Positions 35,356 through 43,819 of a stretch of DNA of 47,301 nt are shown piece by piece; the stretch's first letter is position 1; each line of letters opens with the position of its first letter. The notes under the pieces are model-generated. The model ran no database searches, was not told where the DNA came from, and saw only the letters and a program-made list of their open reading frames with translations. The position numbers and the translations under genes are program-made. Location: contig JAQSYC010000025.1 of the NCBI GenBank assembly GCA_029256345.1, forward strand, positions 1 to 47,301, given 5' to 3'. The DNA comes from Clostridia bacterium. GTDB lineage: Bacteria > Bacillota > Clostridia > Lachnospirales > Cellulosilyticaceae.

Positions 35356-36156
35356 ATGAAAGAAATAGGGTTTATTGGAATAGGTAATATGGGCGGAGCT
35401 ATGGCTAAAGCTGTTGCTGATCGTCATTTTGAGAAAATAGCGGTATATGACCATAATAAAGCTGCTTATGACAAATTCTTGAAGTATAGCAATATTAGCG
35501 TATGCAATACGCTAGAAGAGTTAATTGTGCAGGTTAAATATATTGTTTTATCTGTAAAACCCCAGTTTTATCAAGAAGTTTGCAAGACAATTAAAAACTA
35601 TTTAAAAGAGGATCAGATTGTTATTACTGTGGCGCCAGGGTACAGTATTGCGATGATAAAAGGACTTCTTGGAGAAAAGGTTAAGGTTATACGGACAATG
35701 CCTAATACACCAGCTCTTATAGGAGAAGGTGTAACAGCATATGCTTATCATGAAAATGAATTATCCGGAGAAGAAATAGATGTTTTTTTAGAACTTTTTA
35801 ACAGCTTTGGAAAGACCATTCGTGTAGACGAAAAGCTTATGGCAGCGGTAGTGGCGACTTCGGGCAGTTCTCCAGCTTATGCCTATATGTTTATTGAAGC
35901 TATGGCAGATGCGGCTGTGAGTTTTGGGATGCCACGGCAGATGGCTTATGAAATGTCAGCTATAGCTATAAAAGGGGCGTGTGAGATGGTTCTGCAGACC
36001 AAAAAACATCCTGGAGAGCTTAAAGATGCAGTTACATCACCGGGAGGGACAACCATACAAGCAGTCGCAGCATTAGAGGAGACAGGCTTTAGAAATAGTG
36101 TTATTAAAGGCATGCAAGCTTGCTACAACAAGGCAAATCAAATGTCTGGAGAGTAG
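35356..36156 (+). CDS. proC: Pyrroline-5-carboxylate reductase
   Basis: 266 residues, usual length. It reduces pyrroline-5-carboxylate to proline with NAD(P)H. N-terminal Rossmann motif IGFIGIGNMGGAMAKA, then VLSVKPQFY, RTMPNTPALIGEG (about 115-127), and the C-terminal signature VTSPGGTTIQAVAALEETGFR. GAAGGAAG precedes the ATG. A NUDIX hydrolase gene follows after 16 bp and is probably co-transcribed, though no functional link is known. Confidence 0.95.
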   Translation: MKEIGFIGIGNMGGAMAKAVADRHFEKIAVYDHNKAAYDKFLKYSNISVCNTLEELIVQVKYIVLSVKPQFYQEVCKTIKNYLKEDQIVITVAPGYSIAMIKGLLGEKVKVIRTMPNTPALIGEGVTAYAYHENELSGEEIDVFLELFNSFGKTIRVDEKLMAAVVATSGSSPAYAYMFIEAMADAAVSFGMPRQMAYEMSAIAIKGACEMVLQTKKHPGELKDAVTSPGGTTIQAVAALEETGFRNSVIKGMQACYNKANQMSGE

Positions 36157-36172
36157 GGGATGGAGGTTAGTG

Positions 36173-36697
36173 ATGAGACTGATTAATCGCGAGATAGTTT
36201 ATAAGGGAAAGATTTTTGACGTAGCAGAAGATACTATTGAAATAGAAAAAGGTAAAGTAACTAAATGGGACTTGGTGCTGCATAACGGTGCCACAGCTAT
36301 CGTTCCTATAACAGAAAACAATGAAATTATTTTAGTCAGGCAGTATAGAAATGCAGAAAATGGAGAACTTTTGGAAATTCCCGCCGGCAAATTGGAAAAG
36401 GGGGAAGATCCTTATGATTGTGCAATGAGAGAACTTGAAGAGGAAACGGGCTATAGGGCAGGTCATATGGAGAAGGTGTGTGCGATGTTCAGTGCAGTGG
36501 GCTTTAGTGATGAAAAATTGCACCTTTATATAGCGACACAATTAAGGCTGGGCCAGCAAGATTTGGATGAAGATGAGTACATTACACTGGAAAAGTATCC
36601 ACTCTCTCAAGCCGTCAATATGATTTTTGAAGGTACGATTCAAGATAGCAAAACTATAGTGGGTATTTTTGCAGCTCAGCATTTTTTAAACAAATAG
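36173..36697 (+). CDS. NUDIX hydrolase, ADP-ribose pyrophosphatase type
   Basis: 174 residues. The NUDIX box reads GKLEKGEDPYDCAMRELEEE followed by TGY (about 71-93), with the REL-EE core that binds Mg2+. The preceding VRQYRNAENGELLEIPAG is typical of ADP-ribose pyrophosphatases, which turn ADP-ribose into AMP and ribose 5-phosphate. The ATG at 36173 has GGAGGT 6 nt upstream; longer forms overlap proC. In clostridia this gene commonly lies next to spoIIM, as it does here. Confidence 0.88.
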   Translation: MRLINREIVYKGKIFDVAEDTIEIEKGKVTKWDLVLHNGATAIVPITENNEIILVRQYRNAENGELLEIPAGKLEKGEDPYDCAMRELEEETGYRAGHMEKVCAMFSAVGFSDEKLHLYIATQLRLGQQDLDEDEYITLEKYPLSQAVNMIFEGTIQDSKTIVGIFAAQHFLNK

Positions 36698-36761
36698 TTC
36701 TAAAATAACAGCTTGTATCATAATTTGATTTAGAGTGTATAATTCTTATGGAGGATATCAC

Positions 36762-37190
36762 ATGAAGAAAAAATATGGTACAAGGCTTATGGCCTATTTA
36801 ACCCAAGACGTCATTGTAGTAGTACTGTTTGTTTTTGCTATCATATGCGGGAGTATGTATGCACTTTCTATGAAGGACAAGAATAGTACAGTTTTTTTGA
36901 TGCTTAACAATTATATGTTATCAGATAGTGAAATGACCTTTAAAATGGAGCGGTTTATAGCAGGACTCTATAGCTATCTCAAACAGCTGGCAGTTGTATG
37001 GGTCTTGGGGTTTTTTAGTTTCACGTTACCGCTTAGTATGGCGGCGCTTTTTGTCATGGCTTTTTCCTATGCTTTTACGACGACGTGTACCATCATGGTT
37101 TATGGTGTAAAAGGACTTGGTTGCCTGGTCTCTTTATTGGACGGCTGGACAGCATCTTATGGGCACACCCTTGCAGGAATGCTGTTATGA
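36762..37190 (+). CDS. SpoIIM-like membrane protein, apparently short at the C-terminus
   Basis: 142 residues. Helices near residues 15-37, 70-90, and 95-118. The middle (FIAGLYSYLKQLAVVWVLGFF, LPLSMAALFVMAFSYAFTTT) and the order (after a NUDIX gene) fit SpoIIM, a subunit of the forespore engulfment DMP complex. Family members are about 190-215 residues; here homology stops near YGVKGLG, and the remaining LLDGWTASYGHTLAGMLL does not look like the usual last helix. Either a frameshift or deletion has removed the end, or it is a divergent relative. The ATG at 36762 follows GGAGG. Confidence 0.55.
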   Translation: MKKKYGTRLMAYLTQDVIVVVLFVFAIICGSMYALSMKDKNSTVFLMLNNYMLSDSEMTFKMERFIAGLYSYLKQLAVVWVLGFFSFTLPLSMAALFVMAFSYAFTTTCTIMVYGVKGLGCLVSLLDGWTASYGHTLAGMLL

Positions 37191-37292
37191 AATAAGAACA
37201 TGCAAAATTTTGCAACAAAATACTATAATGTGACAATTTTTTTATTGAAAAAAATAATATTTAAAATATTTTAATTATTATTAATGTATATA

Positions 37293-37320
37293 TTGACAAA
37301 ATAATGCACTATGTTATATT
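37293..37320 (+). promoter_or_regulatory. SigA-type promoter of the flagellar operon leader
   Basis: TTGACA at 37293-37298, 16-nt spacer, TATATT at 37315-37320, about 80 nt upstream of the riboswitch aptamer. A TCATATG/CATATGA stem near 37337-37360 would form close to the 5' end of the transcript. Confidence 0.65.
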
Positions 37321-37399
37321 ATTAGGGAAGAATTATCATATGTTTTTTGTTTGCATATGAATGTATAATTATAAAATAAATATTATAACTTGTTTTAAA

Positions 37400-37472
37400 G
37401 GCAAATTTATCGAAAGGTAGAGACGCAAAGCCACGAGTCTAAGGTTTCAATAGCTATGATAGTCGGGTTGCC
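37400..37472 (+). ncRNA. Cyclic-di-GMP-I (GEMM) riboswitch aptamer
   Basis: P1 is GGCAA (37400-37404) with TTGCC (37468-37472). The P2 stem carries a GAAA tetraloop at 37412-37415, followed by the conserved GACGCAAAGCC at 37422-37432 and the P3 strand with TCTAAGG and AGTCGGGTTGCC. These are the diagnostic parts of class I c-di-GMP aptamers such as Vc2 and the C. difficile flgB leader. It precedes the flagellar operon, so a rise in c-di-GMP would be expected to shut down motility through the downstream terminator. Confidence 0.93.
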
Positions 37473-37653
37473 ATGTATATAATTAGAATATGTATAATTG
37501 CAATATATCTTTATATAGGATATATATGACTACATACCATAACTATATTCGTGTATATTGAATGATAATATGCATGTTATTGTTATCGGTGTAATTGTGA
37601 TATGTATATTTAATAGATATAGGTGTGATTGTGATGTATATAATTACGAATTG

Positions 37654-37689
37654 TAGAGCCATGGTACTATACTATGGCTCTATTTTTTT
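37654..37689 (+). terminator. Riboswitch-controlled terminator in the flagellar leader
   Basis: TAGAGCCATGGTA, loop CTA, TACTATGGCTCTA (one G-U pair) and seven T. It lies about 180 nt after the aptamer and 275 nt before flgB. GCCAT in its 5' arm also occurs at the 3' end of the aptamer P1 (37470-37474), so switching by competition is possible. Confidence 0.88.
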
Positions 37690-37842
37690 GAAAATTATTT
37701 AGAAAAGGAGTGGGTTTATTGAGTTAAAGAGATAAACAGCTAGTTTTAGAATAATCAAAAAATAAAATAAAGTTAGTACTTTAACAGATTAAAAAATTAA
37801 CATAAAATACCAGCGTTTTTAGAAGGTAGTTTGTAATATTTA

Positions 37843-37871
37843 TTGATTTATATGCGATTAAAATATATAAT
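37843..37871 (+). promoter_or_regulatory. Possible second flgB promoter downstream of the riboswitch terminator
   Basis: TTGATT at 37843-37848, 17-nt spacer, TATAAT at 37866-37871. The whole stretch 37690-37964 is very AT-rich and has no gene, so a chance match is possible. Confidence 0.4.
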
Positions 37872-37964
37872 TGAACCTATAAAACGAAACATGTATTATT
37901 ATAGATTGAAAAGCCGATTTATAAAGTTAATATATAGGAATTTATAGCAGAAAGGGGGATTAAA

Positions 37965-38333
37965 GTGAATTTATTTGGGAATATAGATGTTATGAATAAA
38001 GTGCTTGATGCTACAATGCTCAAATATAATGTAATCAGTGACAATATAAGTAATGAGGATACGCCGGGTTATAAAAGAAAAGATGTTGCATTTGAAGCTC
38101 TTTTAGAAAAAGAAATTGACAAAAAGGGAGTAAAAAACATAAATATTGATAAAATTAGTCCTCAGATTTATATAGACAAGAAAAACTATTCTTCAAGAAT
38201 AGACGGCAATAATGTGGATATAGATACCGAAATGGCTGAGGCAGCAAAGATGAAATTGAAATATGATACGTTAATCGAAAGAACTTCATCACAATTAAAT
38301 CGCTTTAAAACAATCTTACAAACAATTAGATAA
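37965..38333 (+). CDS. flgB: Flagellar basal-body rod protein FlgB
   Basis: 122 residues starting at GTG, with AAAGGGGG 7 nt upstream. It is a proximal rod subunit. The N-terminal DVMNKVLDATMLKYNVISDN and the ISNEDTPGYKRKDVAFE block are the rod-protein signature, and the C-terminal helix (EMAEAAKMKLKYDTLIERTSSQL) packs with it. It is the first gene of the flagellar operon, behind the c-di-GMP riboswitch, and is followed by flgC after 17 bp. Confidence 0.95.
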   Translation: MNLFGNIDVMNKVLDATMLKYNVISDNISNEDTPGYKRKDVAFEALLEKEIDKKGVKNINIDKISPQIYIDKKNYSSRIDGNNVDIDTEMAEAAKMKLKYDTLIERTSSQLNRFKTILQTIR

Positions 38334-38350
38334 TAGCAAGGGGGAGAATT

Positions 38351-38788
38351 ATGGGATTTTTTGGTTCAATGGATACATCAACATCTGGATTAACAGCTCA
38401 AAGATTAAGACTAGATATTATTTCACAGAATATTGCTAATGCCAATACGACAAGAACTGCAGAAGGTGGTCCTTATAAAAGGAAGGCTGTTATATTTGAG
38501 GCAATTAATAATCCAGAAAGTTTCAATAGTGTCTTGAATAAATATACAGATTCTAAGAATAATGGTGTAAGAGTTTCGCAAATTATAGAGGATAATAAAC
38601 CATTTCCTACACAATACGATCCTAGTCACCCAGATGCAGATGAAAATGGATACGTACAGCTACCTAACGTCAACATGGTAGAAGAGATGGTTAATATGAT
38701 TTCTGCCAGTAGGTCATATGAAGCAAATGTAACCGCTTTTAATGCAATGAAAGCTATGGTTAGCAAGGCACTTGAAATAGGAAAATAA
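38351..38788 (+). CDS. flgC: Flagellar basal-body rod protein FlgC
   Basis: 145 residues. Rod subunit with the N-terminal signature STSGLTAQRLRLDIISQNIANANT and the C-terminal VNMVEEMVNMISASRSYEANVTAFNA, the helices that form the inner tube. GGGGGAG precedes the ATG. The length is normal for clostridial FlgC. It lies between flgB and fliE with gaps of about 17 bp. Confidence 0.96.
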   Translation: MGFFGSMDTSTSGLTAQRLRLDIISQNIANANTTRTAEGGPYKRKAVIFEAINNPESFNSVLNKYTDSKNNGVRVSQIIEDNKPFPTQYDPSHPDADENGYVQLPNVNMVEEMVNMISASRSYEANVTAFNAMKAMVSKALEIGK

Positions 38789-38805
38789 CATTAGGAGGAA
38801 TATAA

Positions 38806-39114
38806 ATGATACAGTCGCTACAACAACTACAGGGTGCCTCGTTAGGATTAGACAAGATCAACAATAGCACGAAATTAACAAGTGATTCGAGCTTTGTAGA
38901 CTCTTTGGAAATGGCTAAAAACTTGCTTAATACTGCTAATGAAGCGGAAGGTATAGCAAGTCAATATACTTATGATTTTATGACAGGTAAAAACGATAAT
39001 GTACATAGTTTAATGATAGCGCAAGAAAAATCCGGCATTTTATTACAGTTTACAATGCAGGTAAGAAATCAATTAATGGATGCTTATAAAGAAATAATGA
39101 GATTACCCATCTAA
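38806..39114 (+). CDS. fliE: Flagellar hook-basal body protein FliE
   Basis: 102 residues. It joins the MS ring to the rod. The C-terminal half is typical: AEGIASQYTYDFMTGKNDNV, HSLMIAQEKSGILLQFTMQV and RNQLMDAYKEIMRLPI. AGGAGG precedes the ATG. Normal length, third gene of the operon. Confidence 0.95.
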   Translation: MIQSLQQLQGASLGLDKINNSTKLTSDSSFVDSLEMAKNLLNTANEAEGIASQYTYDFMTGKNDNVHSLMIAQEKSGILLQFTMQVRNQLMDAYKEIMRLPI

Positions 39115-39145
39115 TGCCTGATTTTAAAAGGAACGAGGTGAATAC

Positions 39146-40732
39146 ATGCAGGCAACATTTGAACAAATATCTAATCAGGTAACTGAAAAATGGGGCAATC
39201 TCACAAATTCTCAAAAAATAAAAATATACATAGGTATTACAGCAGTTATTATTACTTTAGGCATTATTGGTTTTCTATCTAGGCCGCAAATGAAGGCATT
39301 ATACCGCAATCTTGATTTAAAACAAGCATCAGAGGTAACTGAAATCTTAACAGAGCAGAAAATTAAATATAAACTTTTAGATGATGGGACGACGATTCAA
39401 GTTGACAAAAATCAACTTGATGCAGCTAAATTAATATTAGCAAGAGAGAATGTTCCCAAAGGACAATACACTTTTGATGATGCCATAACAAATAGTATGT
39501 CTACTACAGAAGATGAAAAAAAAGCTAAAATGAATCATCTTAAGCAAGTAGAACTGGAAAGCACACTGGAATCTATGGAGAATATAGAAGAAGCTCAGGT
39601 AACTTTAGTTATCCCAGAGGAGAAAAATTCTTTTATACAATCCAAACAACAGAGCAGTGCCAGTGTACTTTTAACATTAAATAATACTTTAAGTTCTAAG
39701 CAGGTTGAAGGTATAGCTAGACTTATATCAAGCAGTGTTCAGAATTTAGATATCAAAAACATCAATATTATTGATTCCACAGGAGAAAATTTATACATAG
39801 GGTCAGATGAGGGAGATTTAGCACTTGGTAAGCAGCAAGAACTAAAGGGAGCCGCAGAAAACACCATCAAGACTAAAATAACAGAGCTTTTAGGCGTGAT
39901 GTATGATGAGGTGCGCATCAGCCCTAATCTTATCTTAGACTTTAACCAATATGAAGAAGTCAGTGAAGTATACACTCCGCAATTTGAAGATGACAGCAGA
40001 GGAATTATACAGCAAGAAAATATTGCAAATGGCTCTTCAAGTAATACGCAGGAGGGTGCAGAGCCAGGAGTGGCCAATAATGGGGGAGATGCTCCAGTTT
40101 ATCAAATAGGAAATGGCGCTAATGGTGAAAGCAAGACAAGTACTAAAGATATTACTTATGTCAATGACAAAAAAGTTTCAACTTCTGTAAAAAACATAGG
40201 AGATATTGATTTTGAAAAATCATCCTTAGCAGTTAATTTATTTAAAAATAAAATTTATCAAGAGGAAGACGTAGAGGAAACTTTAGCAGGGATAACATGG
40301 GATCAATTTAAGGAACAAAATAAGATGCAGCTGCCTATGGCAGTAGATGAGACTATTATTAATTCTATCAAAAGTGCCACAGGAATAGACAATGTAGCCG
40401 TGCAAGGTTACGAAAATCCAGTTTTTGTTGATAAAGAAGCTTATGTTATTAATTATAAAGACTACCTGCCGTTTGTACTGATATTACTGATACTTGTCAT
40501 TATTGTTATTGCAGTTATGAGATTTAGGAAACATGAGGATACGGTAGAACTTGAACCAGAACTTGAAGTAGAAGAAATGCTGAAGGTTGCGAAGCAAGAA
40601 GTAGAATTAGAGTCAATTGAACTTAGGGAAACATTAGAGACTAAGAGACAAATTGATAAATTTGTAGATGAAAAGCCAGAGGCGGTAGCAAACTTATTGC
40701 GTAATTGGCTGACAGATGATGAGTGGGAGTGA
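39146..40732 (+). CDS. fliF: Flagellar M-ring protein FliF
   Basis: 528 residues. It forms the MS ring in the cytoplasmic membrane. Helix 1 at about 28-46 (IYIGITAVIITLGIIGFL), then the ring-building motifs (ALYRNLDLKQASEVTEIL, LARENVPKG, MNHLKQVELESTLESMENIE), a Ser/Asn/Gly-rich middle region (about 290-330), and helix 2 at about 438-455 (FVLILLILVIIVIAVMRF). The C-terminal tail (LLRNWLTDDEWE) is the FliG-binding end. The stop overlaps the fliG start (TGATG). Confidence 0.95.
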   Translation: MQATFEQISNQVTEKWGNLTNSQKIKIYIGITAVIITLGIIGFLSRPQMKALYRNLDLKQASEVTEILTEQKIKYKLLDDGTTIQVDKNQLDAAKLILARENVPKGQYTFDDAITNSMSTTEDEKKAKMNHLKQVELESTLESMENIEEAQVTLVIPEEKNSFIQSKQQSSASVLLTLNNTLSSKQVEGIARLISSSVQNLDIKNINIIDSTGENLYIGSDEGDLALGKQQELKGAAENTIKTKITELLGVMYDEVRISPNLILDFNQYEEVSEVYTPQFEDDSRGIIQQENIANGSSSNTQEGAEPGVANNGGDAPVYQIGNGANGESKTSTKDITYVNDKKVSTSVKNIGDIDFEKSSLAVNLFKNKIYQEEDVEETLAGITWDQFKEQNKMQLPMAVDETIINSIKSATGIDNVAVQGYENPVFVDKEAYVINYKDYLPFVLILLILVIIVIAVMRFRKHEDTVELEPELEVEEMLKVAKQEVELESIELRETLETKRQIDKFVDEKPEAVANLLRNWLTDDEWE

Positions 40733-41745
40733 TGACTTTGACAAAAGATCAATATAGTAGTAAACAAAAAGCGGCTATGTTACTCATAGCATTAGGCCCA
40801 GAAAAGTCAGCTAAGATTTTCAAATATTTAAAAGAAGAAGACATAGAACAGTTAACACTTGAAATTGCCAGTATTAAGGCAGTTTCACCAAAGGCAAAAG
40901 AAGAAGTGCTTCAAGAATTTTATGAAATGTGTTTGGCACAGGACTACATAGCAGAAGGTGGTATTGGCTATGCAAGACAGCTTTTGGAGAAAGCATTAGG
41001 TTCAGATAAAGCAGTAGAGGTTATTAATAAATTAACAGTATCCCTACAGGTAAGACCTTTTGAATTTGCCAGAAAGACAGATGCAGCTCAGCTTGTCAAC
41101 TTTATACAAAATGAGCATCCACAGACCATTGCACTGATTCTCTCATATTTAAAACCTTCGCAAGCAGCACTGATTATTAGGTCTTTACCTTCTGACATGC
41201 AGTCAGATACAGCAAGAAGGATTGCTTTAATGGATAGAGCGTCACCAGATGTTATCGGTCAGATCGAACGCGAATTTGAAAAAAGACTTTCTACTTTAGT
41301 ATCGGAAGACTATACATCTATTGGTGGTGTTGACTCTATTGTAGACATTATTAATCAGGTAGACAGAGGAACAGAAAAGAATATTATGGAAAACTTAGAA
41401 ATTGAAGATCCAGAGTTGGCAGAAATCATCAAAAAACGTATGTTTGTATTTGAAGATATCACAACACTTGATAATAAGTCTATACAAAGAGTTTTACGTG
41501 AAGTGGATAACCACGAGCTTGCAATTGCTCTTAAAGGAGCAGGGGAGTCTGTTAAGCAAGTTATCATGAGTAACATTTCTAAACGTCTTGCGGCTATGAT
41601 TGAAGAAGATCTGGAGTATATGGGACCAAAGCGTGTTAAAGAAGTGGAAGAAGCACAGCAAAAAATTGTTAATATTATTCGTAAATTAGAAGATGCTGGT
41701 GAAATTGTTATATCCCGCGGAGCAGGAGATGAGGTTGTTGTCTAG
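40732..41745 (+). CDS. fliG: Flagellar motor switch protein FliG
   Basis: 337 residues. C-ring protein that couples the MS ring to torque generation. N-terminal KQKAAMLLIALGPEKSAKIFKYL, the middle EHPQTIALILSYL with the EHPQ motif, and the C-terminal domain FVFEDITTLDNKSIQRVLREVD with the charged torque-helix residues. The start is ATG at 40732, overlapping the fliF stop; a TTG two codons later is better spaced from GGGAG and is a real alternative. The 3' end overlaps the start of fliH. Confidence 0.95.
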   Translation: MTLTKDQYSSKQKAAMLLIALGPEKSAKIFKYLKEEDIEQLTLEIASIKAVSPKAKEEVLQEFYEMCLAQDYIAEGGIGYARQLLEKALGSDKAVEVINKLTVSLQVRPFEFARKTDAAQLVNFIQNEHPQTIALILSYLKPSQAALIIRSLPSDMQSDTARRIALMDRASPDVIGQIEREFEKRLSTLVSEDYTSIGGVDSIVDIINQVDRGTEKNIMENLEIEDPELAEIIKKRMFVFEDITTLDNKSIQRVLREVDNHELAIALKGAGESVKQVIMSNISKRLAAMIEEDLEYMGPKRVKEVEEAQQKIVNIIRKLEDAGEIVISRGAGDEVVV

Positions 41746-42511
41746 TATTATTAAAGGTGGAAGAATAAGAGAACAAAAGATTATTAACTTATCAGAACGC
41801 TTCAGTGCTATAGACAGTCAGGCTGAAAGAAATGATTTTTTGCTAAATGAAGGAACCGCATTAGCACCTCAACAAGAAGCAGAAGACATGTTTTTGCAGG
41901 AAGAGCAAACGCACCGCATGTATGAAGAAGCTGAAACTGCACTTCGTGAGGCAAAGGAAAAGGCCAGGCAAATAGTTGAAGAGGCGATGGGTAAGGCTGA
42001 CGTAATAAAAGAAGCAGCCCAAAAAGAAAAAATGAGCTTATTAAATGAAGCAGTTGATAAGCAAAAGGGTATACTTGAAGCAGCAAAAAGAGAAGCTGAG
42101 CAGATTGTACAAGATGCCGAAACAGAGAAAAAACATATTATTGGAAATACTGAAAGTGAACTGGCACAAACACTTATGACTTTATTACAATATTTAATTG
42201 GTGAAGAAGTATATCACAATATAGACTGGCTTTTATGTATCATTAGAAAAATGTTGTCAAATGATGCTTTGAAAAAAGAAATAAAGATTTTTGTGTCACC
42301 GGCTATGTACAACAAACTGACAGATGAAAATAAAGAAAAGCTTAAGCATATAAAAGAAGGGGTAACCTTACAGAGCTTAGAGACTATGGAAGATACAGCG
42401 TGCAGAGTTGAAACAGAGCAAGGAGCCATTGAATATGATGTTAAAGAGGGATTAGATAAAGTCCTGTCTGATATTGATATTTTAAAAAATCTGAAACAGG
42501 AGCGCCTATGA
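41735..42511 (+). CDS. fliH: Flagellar assembly protein FliH
   Basis: About 258 residues. Regulator and stator of the export ATPase FliI. A long Glu/Lys/Ala-rich coiled coil (about 45-140, EEAETALREAKEKARQIVEE) leads to the C-terminal domain that resembles V/F-type ATPase stators (LMTLLQYLIGEEVYHNI, NKLTDENKEKLKHIKEGVTL). The start is probably TTG at 41735 or 41738, 6 or 9 nt after AGGAG; an ATG at 41729 directly abuts that site. It overlaps fliG by about 10 nt and fliI by 4 nt. Confidence 0.85.
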   Translation: MLSSIIKGGRIREQKIINLSERFSAIDSQAERNDFLLNEGTALAPQQEAEDMFLQEEQTHRMYEEAETALREAKEKARQIVEEAMGKADVIKEAAQKEKMSLLNEAVDKQKGILEAAKREAEQIVQDAETEKKHIIGNTESELAQTLMTLLQYLIGEEVYHNIDWLLCIIRKMLSNDALKKEIKIFVSPAMYNKLTDENKEKLKHIKEGVTLQSLETMEDTACRVETEQGAIEYDVKEGLDKVLSDIDILKNLKQERL

Positions 42512-43809
42512 TTGACTTAAAGAAATATACAGAGATAGCCAATAAACAATTATGGACCTACACCGGGAAAGTGACAAAAGTCATTGGTATGAGTATAGAA
42601 TCTTTAGGACCTTTTGCAAATATAGGAGATATATGTTCTATAGAAACATCAAATGGGCAAAAAGAAATATTGGCAGAAGTAGTTGGATTTAAAAAAGATC
42701 ATATTTTGCTGATGCCCTTGGGAACGCTAGAAGGTATTGGGCCAGGCTGTAAAGTGCAGTCCTGCGGAGAAAAACTGGCGATAAAGGCAGGGCAACAATT
42801 ACTGGGACAAGTCGTCAATTGGAAGGCTGAACCTATTAATGGCAATACGATTGACTGTATAGATACTGTACCGCTTGACAATACTGCCCCGAATCCACTG
42901 ACAAGAAATAGAATTGAAACACATATGGAACTGGGTATTAGGACCATTGATGGAATGTTGACCGTAGGAAAAGGCCAAAGAATAGGAATCTTTGCAGGAA
43001 GTGGCGTAGGCAAAAGTACGCTTTTAGGAATGATTGCAAGAAATGCATTATCAGATATTAATATTATTGCATTAATTGGAGAACGAGGAAGAGAAGTAAG
43101 AGAATTTTTAGAAAAAGATTTACAGGAAGAGGGTTTAAAAAGATCTATTGTTGTTGTAGCTACTTCAGATCAGCCAGCACTTATGAGACTTAAGGCTGCT
43201 CAGGCTGCTACAGCTTTGGCGGAATATTTCAGAGAACAAGGAAAAGATGTTTTGCTAATGATGGATTCACTGACCAGGTTTTCTATGGCACAAAGAGAAA
43301 TAGGTCTTGCGACCGGTGAACCACCGGTTTCAAGAGGTTATACCCCGTCAGTATTTGCAGTCATGCCCAAGCTTTTAGAAAGGGCAGGACATTCGGATAA
43401 AGGCAGTATAACAGGGATGTATACAGTACTTGTTGATGGGGATGATTTTAATGAACCCATTACAGATACTGCCAGAGGGATATTAGATGGGCATATTGTC
43501 TTATCCAGAAAGTTAGCCAATAAAGGCCACTACCCTGCTATAGATGTGCTGGCAAGTATATCCAGGGTGATGAATGACATTGTAACGGATGAGCATAAAG
43601 CGTATGCCAGAGAGATTAAGAAGCATTTGGCAGTTTATAAGGAATCAGAAGATCTGATTAATGTAGGTGCTTATAGCAAAGGCAGTAATACTGAGATTGA
43701 TACAGCTATCGAAAAAATTGGAGAGATTAATGAGTTTTTACAACAGTCGGTTGAAGACAAAATTGATTTTCAAAGTACATTCAATCAAATGAAGAAGATT
43801 GTCCGTTAG
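42508..43809 (+). CDS. fliI: Flagellum-specific ATP synthase FliI
   Basis: 433 residues. ATPase of the flagellar type III export apparatus. The P-loop GIFAGSGVGKST lies at about 161-172, followed by LIGERGREVREFL, the Walker B LLMMDSLTRF and the signature GYTPSVFAVMPKLLERAG. The N-terminal beta-barrel (about 1-90) and the C-terminal helical domain are complete. It starts in an ATGA overlap with fliH, so production of ATPase and regulator is coupled. Confidence 0.96.
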   Translation: MIDLKKYTEIANKQLWTYTGKVTKVIGMSIESLGPFANIGDICSIETSNGQKEILAEVVGFKKDHILLMPLGTLEGIGPGCKVQSCGEKLAIKAGQQLLGQVVNWKAEPINGNTIDCIDTVPLDNTAPNPLTRNRIETHMELGIRTIDGMLTVGKGQRIGIFAGSGVGKSTLLGMIARNALSDINIIALIGERGREVREFLEKDLQEEGLKRSIVVVATSDQPALMRLKAAQAATALAEYFREQGKDVLLMMDSLTRFSMAQREIGLATGEPPVSRGYTPSVFAVMPKLLERAGHSDKGSITGMYTVLVDGDDFNEPITDTARGILDGHIVLSRKLANKGHYPAIDVLASISRVMNDIVTDEHKAYAREIKKHLAVYKESEDLINVGAYSKGSNTEIDTAIEKIGEINEFLQQSVEDKIDFQSTFNQMKKIVR

Positions 43810-43819
43810 GAGAGAGCCA

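Noticed and set aside
37913..37918. SigD (flagellar sigma) -10-like GCCGAT before flgB
   Set aside because: No TAAA-type -35 at about 15 nt upstream.
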